A stretch of DNA of 63,935 nucleotides from Cyanobacteria bacterium CYA. Its GTDB lineage: Bacteria; Planctomycetota; Phycisphaerae; Phycisphaerales; UBA1924. The translations under genes were made by a program, and so were the position numbers. Location of the stretch: assembly GCA_008363215.1 (NCBI GenBank), contig RHKP01000012.1:1-63935 (forward strand), in the 5' to 3' direction. Positions 54,479 to 62,266 of this stretch are shown piece after piece. The first letter of the stretch is position 1; every line of letters begins with the position of its first letter. The notes under the pieces are model-generated. The model was not told the origin of the DNA and made no database searches. It saw only the letters and a program-made list of their open reading frames with translations.

Positions 54479-56190
54479 GGCACGGTCTCCCTTTTTGCCT
54501 TCAGTTCTTCGGCCAGGCGCGCCACCCGCTCGCTCCGCGGGCGAAACGCCCCGTGTTCCTTGAAAAACAACCGCCCAAACCCCAGTGTCCCCGGTTCCGG
54601 GCTGATGAGCGATCGGCCGCCTTCCAGCACGTGCAACCCCGGCGGAATCCCCGGCCCCACGTCGCCCGGGAGCACGATGCCCTCTTCCCGATACAACTCC
54701 CGCAGGTCGTTGCTCGTCCACCCTTCAAGCCAGCCGGCCGCCTGGTACTTGCTCAGCGCCTCCGGTCCCGGCGTCATCACGCAGCGCCCGCCCAGGATGT
54801 ACGGCAAATCCGCCCCCGGAACATCCTCGTCCGTCTTGTCACCCGCATACCGGGGCCCCGCCCAGGTGTCCGAGTCGCCCGCCCGGGCTTCACACGGCAC
54901 CCGCACGACCACCAGCCTGACCTTTCCACCCTCCAACCTCCGCAGACCAGGCACCAACGCTGACTCGCCCATGCCACCGCCGATGCTCACCGCGATCGTC
55001 CCGGTGGTCTTGCTCAACTTCAGCGGCACGATGTAGTACCGCTGGGGCAACACGCCCAGCGAACGCATGTCCGCCCGCGCATTGGCCTTGCTCAAAAGAC
55101 CGGCCAACAGCAACCCCACCCCCGCGATCTGCGCCTCGTCATCGTCACTGAGCACCAGCACCGCACCGGCCCCGGCCATCACCGACCCCGCCCCCGACTT
55201 GAAGCGCCGCCACTGCGCCAGCACGTCCCAGCGATAGGCGTCGGCGAAGTTGTTCACGTCGAGTACACGCCCGAATCGCCCCAACTCCCCACGCGCATCA
55301 CGCACCACAATCTCACGCTCATCGCTCGGCCACCGATAGTCCAACGTCGCCTCCGACGCATCCGACCCGCTCGGCTCACGCACCGGACCCAGCCCCATCT
55401 CCACCACCAGCACCGTGTCGAAGTCCTTGCCGGCGATCCGGTCGCACAACTCCGCCAGTCCCGGCCGCTGCTCGCGCACCCGCGACAAGTGATCGCTCGC
55501 CTCGTCATCACGCCCCAGTTGCTGGTTGGCGATCGCCGCCAGCAGATGCGCCGCCGCAAGATCGCTCTGTGAAACCACATACCCGTGTTCGGACGGTTCG
55601 TTCTCGCGCACCACGCCCCGGGCCTTGTCAAACTCGTCCAGCAGTTCCAGCGCCGAGTTGGCGCTGGCCCGCATGTTGTCCCACGCCCCCACCGCCGCCT
55701 GCTGCATCCCCACGTACAGGTACAGGATCGCTTGTTCGTACGGCTCGCCCTTCCAGAGTTTGACGCTCTCGTTGAGCACCTTGGCCGCCGCTTCCTTGTT
55801 TGCATTGAGCCCGCGCGTCCGCAACACCTCGTACACCCGCTGCATGGGAACTTCGGCCTGAGCCGGGTACCCGTCCGAGAGCGTCAGCACCGCCAGCGTC
55901 GCCTCACGCAGTGCGTCATCGTTCTTCTTCGCCGGCTCCTCCAGCACCGCCGCCCGCGCCTGCCCCAGTTGCCCCACCCACACGGTTCGATCTATCTGCG
56001 CATACGGCCGCGACGCACACCCCACCAACGCAAGCACCACCATCACCAGCAGGACCGGTTTCCAACCGGTCAGCAGGGCCCGTTTCCAACCGGTCTCCCC
56101 CGATCCCTGCCTCCACCGGCCCAGACCGCCACGGAGGGATCCCTTCGCATTCCGATGCACCACCACCGCTCCCTTGCGGTCGCGGCTCAT
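54475..56190 (-). CDS. Large TPR-like lipoprotein of the lpoB/ycfL operon
   Basis: A 571-aa protein with a lipobox LALVGC (Cys58) after an unusually long N-terminal extension. Residues 60-270 look tetratricopeptide-like (AILYLYVGMQQAAVGAWDNM, AAIANQQLGRDDEASDHLSR). A later hydrophobic segment, AGVGLLLAGLLSKANARAD, lies near 365. The architecture and neighbours resemble the uncharacterised COG3014-type lipoproteins that accompany LpoB and YcfL in some gamma-proteobacteria; that comparison is from memory. The start at 56190 lies inside dispersed repeats, and the first ~45 residues are repeat-encoded, so the true start may be a non-ATG codon closer to the lipobox. It is 77 bases after the second LpoB-like gene. 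Confidence 0.75.
   Translation of the reverse strand: MSRDRKGAVVVHRNAKGSLRGGLGRWRQGSGETGWKRALLTGWKPVLLVMVVLALVGCASRPYAQIDRTVWVGQLGQARAAVLEEPAKKNDDALREATLAVLTLSDGYPAQAEVPMQRVYEVLRTRGLNANKEAAAKVLNESVKLWKGEPYEQAILYLYVGMQQAAVGAWDNMRASANSALELLDEFDKARGVVRENEPSEHGYVVSQSDLAAAHLLAAIANQQLGRDDEASDHLSRVREQRPGLAELCDRIAGKDFDTVLVVEMGLGPVREPSGSDASEATLDYRWPSDEREIVVRDARGELGRFGRVLDVNNFADAYRWDVLAQWRRFKSGAGSVMAGAGAVLVLSDDDEAQIAGVGLLLAGLLSKANARADMRSLGVLPQRYYIVPLKLSKTTGTIAVSIGGGMGESALVPGLRRLEGGKVRLVVVRVPCEARAGDSDTWAGPRYAGDKTDEDVPGADLPYILGGRCVMTPGPEALSKYQAAGWLEGWTSNDLRELYREEGIVLPGDVGPGIPPGLHVLEGGRSLISPEPGTLGFGRLFFKEHGAFRPRSERVARLAEELKAKRETVP
56048..56095. repeat. Two tandem 24-bp repeat units in a signal-peptide region
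   Basis: Units 56048-56071 and 56072-56095 differ at two bases and each encodes an in-frame TGWK-x-x-LL peptide on the minus strand. The first unit contains an inverted repeat (GACCGGTT-TCC-AACCGGTC). Short ORFs reading TGWKPV are widespread in planctomycete genomes as I recall, which suggests a dispersed repeat family. Confidence 0.75.
56166..56185. repeat. Short palindromic dispersed repeat
   Basis: The element CCGCTCCCTTGCGGTCGCGG carries CCGC/GCGG ends and translates on the minus strand as SRDRKGAV. I recognise it as a common interspersed element in planctomycete chromosomes. It covers the annotated start of the 54475-56190 gene. Confidence 0.6.
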
Positions 56191-56267
56191 CGAATCCGCC
56201 GCGATCGTGCGCGCGCTCTCCTTCCGACTTGTGCGCCGTCCGCCTCGCACGCGATCCTCTCCGGGCT

Positions 56268-56828
56268 TCAGTCCCAGCCGCGCCCGAATGCAAGCCGCTT
56301 GAACTCATACGAGCCTGACCACTCCAGTTGCCCGTCGCCCAGGCTCACCAGGTCAAAGTCCACCTGGTACAGGTCCGTCCGCCCGTTCTGCCCCACGCGC
56401 GTCACCGACCGGAACACCGCCCCCATCCGGTGCGTCGGCGCACGCTCCACCGCCGCCTCGCCGAGTTCCGGATCGCGTGCCCGCACCGCTTCCAGGTGCT
56501 CGGCCGGTATCACGAACTTCACCGCCCGCTCCGTCGACAGCGTCCGCATCGGCAGCGATGACCGCAACTTGGCCATCAGCCACCACTGCTCCGACAACGA
56601 GATCACGTCGCTCGACAGGTTTTGCACCCGGTCGATCGCGATCACCCACGGCTCGTCGTCCGGCCCGCGATCATGCAACGCGTCACTGGCCTGCAACTGC
56701 GCTGCTACGGCCGCTGCCACGTCGGCAAAGTCCTCGGCCGCGATCCGCGTGGTGCGCACTTGCTGCCCACCGCACGCGCCCAGGCTCGCGCCCATGACCG
56801 CCAGCGCCACCACCAGCAGCCACTTCAC
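56268..56828 (-). CDS. Second LpoB/CsgG-like lipoprotein
   Basis: A 186-aa lipoprotein: VALAVMGASLGAC, Cys19. The mature part (TTRIAAEDFADVAAAVAAQL, PWVIAIDRVQNLSSDVISLS, GAVFRSVTRVGQNGRTDLYQ, WSGSYEFKRLAF) matches the CsgG-like fold of LpoB, the outer-membrane activator of penicillin-binding protein 1b. The GTG at 56828 overlaps the upstream stop (GTGA) and gives a compact signal peptide; an ATG at 56858 in the same frame is a possible alternative. The paralogous gene is immediately upstream. The pair may act as two activators or as a partner set. Confidence 0.82.
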   Translation of the reverse strand: MKWLLVVALAVMGASLGACGGQQVRTTRIAAEDFADVAAAVAAQLQASDALHDRGPDDEPWVIAIDRVQNLSSDVISLSEQWWLMAKLRSSLPMRTLSTERAVKFVIPAEHLEAVRARDPELGEAAVERAPTHRMGAVFRSVTRVGQNGRTDLYQVDFDLVSLGDGQLEWSGSYEFKRLAFGRGWD

Positions 56829-57445
56829 CACCGCTTGGTCTCGTAGTCGTTCGTCCACACAATCTCGCCGTCACTGAAGCGCACGAGTTCGAAAGTCATC
56901 AGGTAGTAGTTCGTCGGCCCGCGCGAAATGCGATACATGGTCCCGTTCAGCAGCAGCGTGTCGTCCGGATGAATGCGCGGATTGCGCACGCGCCCGCTCG
57001 CGTCCTTCTCGAACATGTCCCCGCCCAGTTCGGTCTTCTGCAACTCTTCCAGACGCTGACGGCTGGTCAGGAATCGGAACGCGCTGTTGAACGTGCGGCT
57101 CTGCATCAGCCGGTTCTTCGTGCGCTCGCGCACCACCTCAAAATCGTTCGTGCTCACGATGCCGGTTTCGTTCTTGATGTCCCCGTACAGCACCGTCGTC
57201 CGCTCGGCGTGCAGCGGCGCCAACTGCTCGTTGTCCATCATGTCACGCATCAGCGCTTCGGCGATCTGGTCGCTATACGCGATGAAGTCGGCCACCAGCG
57301 GACGAGAGTCGGCCGCCTCCGGGGGCGTTGTGTCGCTCGGATTCACCCGTCCCGACCGCTCACCCACCGGCGGCTGGCCGGCGCACCCCGACAGCAGCAT
57401 CACTCCCGACAGACCTCCGATCACCAGCATCTCGATGCGTCGCAC
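56825..57445 (-). CDS. LpoB-like lipoprotein
   Basis: A 206-aa lipoprotein: LVIGGLSGVMLLSGC, Cys21. After a Pro/Ser-rich linker the domain shows LpoB features: ADFIAYSDQIAEALMRDMMD, TTVLYGDIKNETGIVSTNDF, ENRLMQSR-like helix, and TFELVRFSDGEIVWTNDYE near the end. LpoB reaches through the peptidoglycan to stimulate glycan synthesis by PBP1b. The GTG start at 57445 has GAGGAG 6 bases upstream. It is the first gene of the minus-strand run that leads into the T6SS; its promoter should lie in 57446-57610. Confidence 0.85.
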   Translation of the reverse strand: MRRIEMLVIGGLSGVMLLSGCAGQPPVGERSGRVNPSDTTPPEAADSRPLVADFIAYSDQIAEALMRDMMDNEQLAPLHAERTTVLYGDIKNETGIVSTNDFEVVRERTKNRLMQSRTFNSAFRFLTSRQRLEELQKTELGGDMFEKDASGRVRNPRIHPDDTLLLNGTMYRISRGPTNYYLMTFELVRFSDGEIVWTNDYETKRW

Positions 57446-57610
57446 GGTGTTCTCCTCGCAGTCTGGAGGGCATCGACAAGCACCTCGGCCTGCACGCTGC
57501 CCCTCAACAGTACTCCGACCGCCGTCAGGCAACCCTGACGGCTTCCCGCACACGATCGGTCCAATCACCCTGTTCTCGTCGGAGGACTTCGGAGACCCGC
57601 CCGCGCGCTT

Positions 57611-57853
57611 TCACGCCGCCTTCCCCAAAGAAAGGAGCCGCTCGGCCAGTTTTGACCCAGCGGCACCGAGGAGAGAGAGTCGATCCTTGACCCGTCGGCG
57701 GACACTCAACCCAGGATCCAACGCGGTTCCCTGCGTCGGCCTTCCCTGACCCGGATCCCGTTCCGCCATGACAATTCGGACTCCCAGCCGTTCTTTCTCG
57801 GTTTTCTGGATTCTGTCCAACTGCATCAACAAGAAATCCACGTCTTGCGCCAC
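57611..57853 (-). CDS. Small hypothetical protein
   Basis: An 80-aa frame with GTG start and GGGG 6 bases upstream. The first 30 residues form an amphipathic helix (VDFLLMQLDRIQKTEKERLG); the end is basic and ends near LGKAA. It lies between smpB and the lpoB-like operon on the same strand. No function or domain is recognised. It may be a small coding gene or a chance frame. Confidence 0.45.
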   Translation of the reverse strand: MAQDVDFLLMQLDRIQKTEKERLGVRIVMAERDPGQGRPTQGTALDPGLSVRRRVKDRLSLLGAAGSKLAERLLSLGKAA

Positions 57854-57876
57854 CTTCTACCCCGTTTTGGTGCAGG

Positions 57877-57899
57877 AAAAAACCCCGACCATTTCAGGG
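57877..57899 (-). terminator. Terminator after smpB
   Basis: CCCTGA pairs with TCGGGG (6 bp, one G-U) around a 5-base loop on the minus strand, followed by TTTTTT. It begins 8 bases after the smpB stop. Confidence 0.75.
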
Positions 57900-57906
57900 A
57901 GGCGGC

Positions 57907-58398
57907 TCACCGACGCCGCGACATCAGCCTCTGCAACTCCCGCTTCGACTCACGCTCGGCAATCGCGCGTCGCTTGTCGTACTCGGCCCGACCTGTGCCG
58001 ATACCGAGCAGAATTTTGACGCGCCCTCCCTTGAAGTACAACTTCAAGGGCACGATTGTCGCGCCCTTCACCTCGAGTTGCCTGGCCAGCCGCACAATCT
58101 CACGCCGATGCGCCAGCAACATCCGCACCCGGTCCAGCCGATGCTGCTGCGAACCCCCCGGGGCGTACTCCCCGATGCTCACCTGGTGCAACGTCAGCCC
58201 CACCGCCCCGCCCGGCTGGGCCGAAGCCATCACGAACCCCTCATTGAGCGACACCCTGCCGGCGCGAACCGACTTGACCTCCGTCCCCCGCAGCGCGACG
58301 CCTACTTCCAGCGTCTCCGCGATGGTGTAATCGTGCCGCGCCCGACGATTCTCAATCGTCGGCTCGGACTTGGACGGGTTGGGCTTCTTCTTGGCCAT
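57907..58398 (-). CDS. smpB: SsrA-binding protein SmpB
   Basis: A 163-aa protein that delivers tmRNA to stalled ribosomes. Family marks: NRRARHDYTIAETLEVGVAL, GTEVKSVRAGRVSLNEGFV, the RMLLAHRREI segment, IVPLKLYFKGGRVKILLGIG and a basic C-terminal tail (KRRAIAERESKREL). ATG at 58398 is chosen because the N-terminus MAKKKPNPSK fits the family and the upstream extension does not. It is divergent from the DUF2325-like gene with 91 bases between starts. Confidence 0.97.
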   Translation of the reverse strand: MAKKKPNPSKSEPTIENRRARHDYTIAETLEVGVALRGTEVKSVRAGRVSLNEGFVMASAQPGGAVGLTLHQVSIGEYAPGGSQQHRLDRVRMLLAHRREIVRLARQLEVKGATIVPLKLYFKGGRVKILLGIGTGRAEYDKRRAIAERESKRELQRLMSRRR

Positions 58399-58489
58399 CG
58401 GTTGGTGCCAACGGTACGCGTTTCGACTTCTCGACGCAGAATCCACCCTCGCCCCGAGGCGCAGCGCCCGATAGGCTTGACCCAGGACC

Positions 58490-60112
58490 ATGCCCGACTC
58501 TGCCGACAAACTCGCCGCCGCGATCCGCCTGCTCCTCCGCGAGCATCTTCGCTCGCCGGGAATCCGCGCCGTGGCGCGCGAACTGGCGGCCCTTGTGCTC
58601 GACGAGGCTGACCGCATCGAGGCAACCTCACGCTCCCAGACGCCGCACGACGTGGAGTCAGCAGCCGACGCGGCGGGTGCACCCCGGCCCGATGCGCCGT
58701 CGGACGCACAGCCTCCGGCGCCTGATCTCCCCAGTGTGCGCTCCGCGCTCGAACAGATCGGCGTGGTCCCGCTGGCCATCGGCGATGCGTTGGCGCACGT
58801 GGCCGTTCCCGGGAGTCAGGCCGATCTGGCGGCCGCCCATCGCGCCGCGACCGAGGCGCCTGCCGTTCCGCCGAATGGGCAGTACCAGCGTGAGGAGATT
58901 GACCTCGGGCTGCTCGCGCAGCGCAGCCGGCTCAAGGCGGCCTCGTGCCGGCTCTACATTCGACGTCGCGCCACGGCCGAGGATCCTCAGGCCGAGCAGG
59001 ATGTGCTCGCATCGATGAATCAGATGATCGAGCAGGCCAAGTCGCTGCGGAGTTGCTTCCTCTGGGTGTTCTGGCGCTACGAAGAGCAGCCGGAGAATGA
59101 GCGTCTGGAGGTGATCGCGAACAACTACGAAGCGCTGGCCGAAAGTGCCGAACTGTGCGATGCGATTCTCCGCTCGCCGTCCGGGGTCAAGCCGGCGCAC
59201 GTGGAGCAGGCTTTTCAGATGATGGCCGAGGCCGATTCGGCGCTGCGCCAGGCGTTGCACTGGACATGGTTGACCAATCCGGACACGGATCAGGATGAAG
59301 CGCACACGTGGCTGCGCCAGAAGACCTGGGAACGACAGATCTTCGTCGCGCGCCACATGAAGGTGAGCGATCCGGCCGATCCGCGCCGCGCCGCAGCCCT
59401 GCTGGGGGAGATCCGCTCACTGGCTGCCCTGCTCTCCGAGCGCAAGGCCGCCGGCTTGCGCATCGAGTCGGTCCTCAACAAACTGCGATATCACGCGCGG
59501 CGCCTTCCGGCCTTGGGCGCCGGCGATGCGCACGACTGCCAGCGTGTCAATGAGTGCGTGGAAGACCTGCTCGAACTGGGCGTCGGACCCGACGACCCAC
59601 GCCTGCGTGAAGCGCTGCGCACCCTGCACACCGACGCATTCCCACCCGAAGCCCAGGCCGGTGCGGGCGTCCTGGCCGTCCTGGCCTCAGGTCGGAGCGC
59701 CGTCGAACAGGCGGTCGAAGGCTCGCTGGAGCCACGCTGGAGCGCCCGTGTGGCCGAGGCGCGCGCCCTTCTCGAAGGATCGTCGATCGTCGTGGTCGGG
59801 GGTGAACGTCGGCCCGACGCGGTTGACCGGCTCAAAGATGCCTTCGGACTCGATACCGTTGAGTGGATGTCGCTGACCGAGCACGGCAGTGCCGGCCCGC
59901 TGCGGGCCCCCATCATGCGCCGCCAGACGCGCCTGGTCGTCGTCCTGACCAAACTGACCGGGCACCTCCACGCCGAGGAAGCCCGCGCCTACGCCCGCGA
60001 GGCCGGCGTCCCCTTCGTCACCATGCCGGCCGGCTACAACCCCGAGCAGGTCGCCGAGCAGGTGCTGATCCAGGCCGGCGAGCGCCTGCGAACCACCGCC
60101 AAAGAGGCTTGA
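58490..60112 (+). CDS. Protein with DUF2325-like C-terminal domain
   Basis: A 540-aa soluble protein. Residues 1-125 are partly disordered (Ala/Pro-rich), 130-410 are helical (SLRSCFLWVFWRYEEQPENE, HTWLRQKTWERQIFVARHMK), and the C-terminal ~110 residues (SSIVVVGGERRPDAVDRLKD, MRRQTRLVVVLTKLTGH, YAREAGVPFVTMPAG) resemble DUF2325, a Rossmann-like module of unknown function. AGGA lies just before the ATG at 58490. Similar two-part proteins may be frequent in planctomycetes, but I do not know a function. It precedes tRNA-Arg on the other strand. Confidence 0.88.
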   Translation: MPDSADKLAAAIRLLLREHLRSPGIRAVARELAALVLDEADRIEATSRSQTPHDVESAADAAGAPRPDAPSDAQPPAPDLPSVRSALEQIGVVPLAIGDALAHVAVPGSQADLAAAHRAATEAPAVPPNGQYQREEIDLGLLAQRSRLKAASCRLYIRRRATAEDPQAEQDVLASMNQMIEQAKSLRSCFLWVFWRYEEQPENERLEVIANNYEALAESAELCDAILRSPSGVKPAHVEQAFQMMAEADSALRQALHWTWLTNPDTDQDEAHTWLRQKTWERQIFVARHMKVSDPADPRRAAALLGEIRSLAALLSERKAAGLRIESVLNKLRYHARRLPALGAGDAHDCQRVNECVEDLLELGVGPDDPRLREALRTLHTDAFPPEAQAGAGVLAVLASGRSAVEQAVEGSLEPRWSARVAEARALLEGSSIVVVGGERRPDAVDRLKDAFGLDTVEWMSLTEHGSAGPLRAPIMRRQTRLVVVLTKLTGHLHAEEARAYAREAGVPFVTMPAGYNPEQVAEQVLIQAGERLRTTAKEA

Positions 60113-60291
60113 TCGGGCTCCCAGTCAACCGGGCTGCCAATGAGCGGCCCAGCCCGCTCGCGTCGTCGTCCGCTCGGGAGGCCGTTGGGTTCGGGCTGTC
60201 GTTCGGTCAACACCACGAACCGGTGTCCGCACGATTGCCCCCCGACGTCGACCCCTGGGCTTCGCGGCTTGGCCGAAACAGGGAGACTCTG

Positions 60292-60324
60292 AAAAAATGC
60301 AATGCCCCACCGAGGGGCATTGCA
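60292..60324 (-). terminator. Terminator of tRNA-Arg
   Basis: TGCAATGCCCC pairs perfectly with GGGGCATTGCA (60298-60308 and 60314-60324) around a 5-base loop, followed on the minus strand by TTTTTT. It starts 3 bases after the tRNA 3' end. On the plus strand it could also slow read-through from the upstream gene. Confidence 0.92.
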
Positions 60325-60326
60325 AG

Positions 60327-60400
60327 CACGGGCGGAAGGAGTCGAACCCTCAACCTCCTGATCCGTAGTCAGGTGCTCTATCCAGTTGAGCTACGCCCGC
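60327..60400 (-). tRNA. tRNA-Arg(ACG)
   Basis: A 74-base cloverleaf. The acceptor GCGGGCG pairs with CGCCCGT (first pair G-U), the D-arm region is GCTCAACTGGATAGAGC, the anticodon stem CCTGA/TCAGG encloses the loop CTACGGA with anticodon ACG, and the T arm is GAGGGTTCGACTCCTTC. CCA is not encoded. The A34 should be edited to inosine by TadA to read CGN codons. Confidence 0.94.
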
Positions 60401-60556
60401 GTGGCGCGGGTAAACACTAAGCCGGGTCCGGCCGCCCGTCCAGTAGCGCACCAATGGGAATCGTGCCATCCCCGCCTCCCGGGGGCTTGATTCGGGCCCC
60501 GGAGAGGCAAAGATCCCATCCCGCGTCCAGGTCGGGCGCCCTGAGGTTCATACGGA

Positions 60557-60826
60557 ATGGCTCACTCCAAGTCGGCACAAAAACGGGTCCGCCAGAACGC
60601 CTCCGCACGCGCTCGAAATCGCTGGCGTCTCCGCACCATGCGCGAGGCCGTCAAGAACTTCCACAACACCCTGGCCAACGGTTCCCCCGCCGAGGCCGCC
60701 GAGGCCTACAAGTCCTGCTCGGCCGTCATCGATCGCTCGGCCCAGAAGGGCGTGATCCACCGCAACCAGGCCTCCCGCCGCAAGAGCCGGCTCAACACCC
60801 AACTGAAGAACAAGGTCAAGGGCTAA
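60557..60826 (+). CDS. rpsT: 30S ribosomal protein S20
   Basis: An 89-aa basic protein of the small ribosomal subunit. MAHSKSAQKRVRQNASARAR at the N-terminus, the central KNFHNTLANG and GVIHRNQASRRKSRLN are typical of S20, which binds the 5' domain of 16S rRNA. The length is normal. GAGG is 12 bases upstream; the gene lies 32 bases before the CPBP-protease gene on the same strand. Confidence 0.97.
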   Translation: MAHSKSAQKRVRQNASARARNRWRLRTMREAVKNFHNTLANGSPAEAAEAYKSCSAVIDRSAQKGVIHRNQASRRKSRLNTQLKNKVKG

Positions 60827-60858
60827 GCCAGCACGCCTGACCCGGGGGACGCGCCGCG

Positions 60859-61644
60859 ATGTCTCGTCGCCGCTCCCGATCCAGACTCCCCACCTCGAAA
60901 AAAGCCGGCGCCCCTGCGCCGGTCGGTTATTTTTCCCTCACCCGCCTTCCCTGGCACAACTTCTGTTTCCTCCTCCCCATCGTCATCGCCTACGAGGCAG
61001 CCTCTCTCCGCTTCCTGGCCGACCCTTCAGGGCAGGTCGTGCAGACGGTGCGTGCCCAGCGACTCTTCGAAGAGGCCTTTGAACGCTTCGGCGTCCTCGG
61101 CATGCACCTGCCGGCCATCACCATGCTCACGGTGCTGCTCCTGTGGCACCTCCTGTCACGCGATTCGTGGAAAGTCCGGTTCGACGTGCTCGCGGGCATG
61201 GCCGCCGAAGCCGCCGTCTGGACCTTCCCCCTCCTCATGATCGCGGTCATCCTCACCCCGGGCGTGCTCATCCAGGCCGAAGCCGGCGACGTTACGACCT
61301 GGCCCCTGGGCGCCCGACTGACGATCTCCGTCGGTGCCGGGCTCTATGAGGAACTGCTGTTCCGCATGGTCATCATCGCCGCCGTCGACTTCCTGCTCGT
61401 GGACCTCTTCCGGCTGAGCAAGCGGGTCGGGGCAGTCGGGGCGGTGGGTGTTTCCGCGGCGGCATTTGCCGTATACCATCTTATACCCGGAACAGGGTTC
61501 AGCCTTTCCTGGTTTACACTGTATGCGGCTGCCGGAATCTACCTCGGGGCGGTCTACTTGTTACGGGGCTTTGGCATTGTCGTGGCTGCCCACGCCCTTT
61601 ACGACGTCCTTGTTCTGACCATTCTTTCCCCACAACAGGGGTAG
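60859..61644 (+). CDS. CPBP-family intramembrane metalloprotease
   Basis: A 261-aa membrane protein with about six to seven spans. The CPBP (CAAX-type/bacteriocin-processing) motifs are present: EELLFR (Glu164, Glu165, Arg169), VYHLIP (His207) and AHALYD (His245). These ligands bind zinc in Rce1-like proteases. The N-terminal 25 residues are basic and cytoplasmic. The substrate is unknown. It probably shares the rpsT promoter. Confidence 0.9.
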   Translation: MSRRRSRSRLPTSKKAGAPAPVGYFSLTRLPWHNFCFLLPIVIAYEAASLRFLADPSGQVVQTVRAQRLFEEAFERFGVLGMHLPAITMLTVLLLWHLLSRDSWKVRFDVLAGMAAEAAVWTFPLLMIAVILTPGVLIQAEAGDVTTWPLGARLTISVGAGLYEELLFRMVIIAAVDFLLVDLFRLSKRVGAVGAVGVSAAAFAVYHLIPGTGFSLSWFTLYAAAGIYLGAVYLLRGFGIVVAAHALYDVLVLTILSPQQG

Positions 61645-61829
61645 ACTTGGGCCGACAACCGGGTAGACTCCTCCGCCCGGCACTGGAACCCGGGCCGCCG
61701 ATCCGATAGATTGTGTGACAGCGACGGTTTGGTCTGCGCGATTGTCGCAGCAACGCTCGGCGGGAGAGAGGGACTGCCGCCGGCGGTCGGCGACGGGTTG
61801 AAGTTGGTCGGGAAAGACAGGGGCGAGTC
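61645..61829. other. Intergenic, no gene seen
   Basis: This 185-base stretch separates the CPBP gene and the small unknown gene. No terminator with a T-run and no clear promoter were recognised. A frame starting at 61711 overlaps the next gene in another register and lacks a ribosome binding site. Confidence 0.4.
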
Positions 61830-62135
61830 ATGGGACTGGAATTTGCGGTCGAGGAGTTGTACGCCACCGGTTGGTCGGCGCTGGACACGGCCGGGTGTGC
61901 TCACCTCGGCGATGGACGCTCTTTCCCCGCGCCTCATCGCGTGGGGAGCGAGTTCGAGGCCGCAGGTTTCGAGTTCTCCGTCCGACACATCCAGTTGTTT
62001 GACTGCTATCGCGCCGAGTGGAGTGAACGCGGCGGAAGTTCAAGCGGCGCAGTGGTCGGGCAGAGTGAATCGGAAGCGGCCGTCTACGCGCTGGCACAAC
62101 TTCGGCGCAACATGATGGCCACGTCGTACGTCTGA
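61830..62135 (+). CDS. Small hypothetical protein
   Basis: A 101-aa soluble protein with GGGGCGAG 4 bases before the ATG. It alternates short beta and helical segments (EELYATGWSALDTAGCAH, FEFSVRHIQLFDCYRAEW) and ends in a helix, ESEAAVYALAQLRRNMMA. I do not recognise it; the codon use matches its neighbours. It lies 56 bases before tRNA-Glu. Confidence 0.65.
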   Translation: MGLEFAVEELYATGWSALDTAGCAHLGDGRSFPAPHRVGSEFEAAGFEFSVRHIQLFDCYRAEWSERGGSSSGAVVGQSESEAAVYALAQLRRNMMATSYV

Positions 62136-62191
62136 ATCGTTTGACCGCCGGGCGAGCCCGGATACGCTTGAGCGGTTGATTTTGTCCTGAA

Positions 62192-62266
62192 GGCCCCATC
62201 GTCTAGCCAGGTCCAGGACGTCAGGTTCTCATCCTGAAAACCGGGGTTCGAATCCCCGTGGGGTCA
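62192..62266 (+). tRNA. tRNA-Glu(CTC), integration target
   Basis: A 75-base cloverleaf. The acceptor GGCCCCA pairs with TGGGGTC and the discriminator is A. The anticodon stem TCAGG/CCTGA holds the loop TTCTCAT with anticodon CTC. The T arm reads CCGGGGTTCGAATCCCCG. CCA is not encoded. The integrase gene on the other strand runs 38 bases into the tRNA 3' half, so this tRNA end is the attachment site of the element that extends to the right. Confidence 0.95.

Noticed and set aside
56048..56095. Possible CRISPR-like repeat
   Set aside because: Only two adjacent units without spacers, and no cas genes in the window.
57522..57541. Hairpin CCGTCAGG/CCTGACGG upstream of the LpoB-like gene as a terminator
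   Set aside because: No T-run on either strand; it may be an operator, but nothing supports that.
60330..60420. Frame reading RSRTLNLLIRSQVLYP over tRNA-Arg
   Set aside because: This is the usual translated shadow of a tRNA gene, not a protein.
61711..62115. Alternative 134-codon frame over the small unknown gene
   Set aside because: No ribosome binding site and a poorer codon pattern than the frame starting at 61830.
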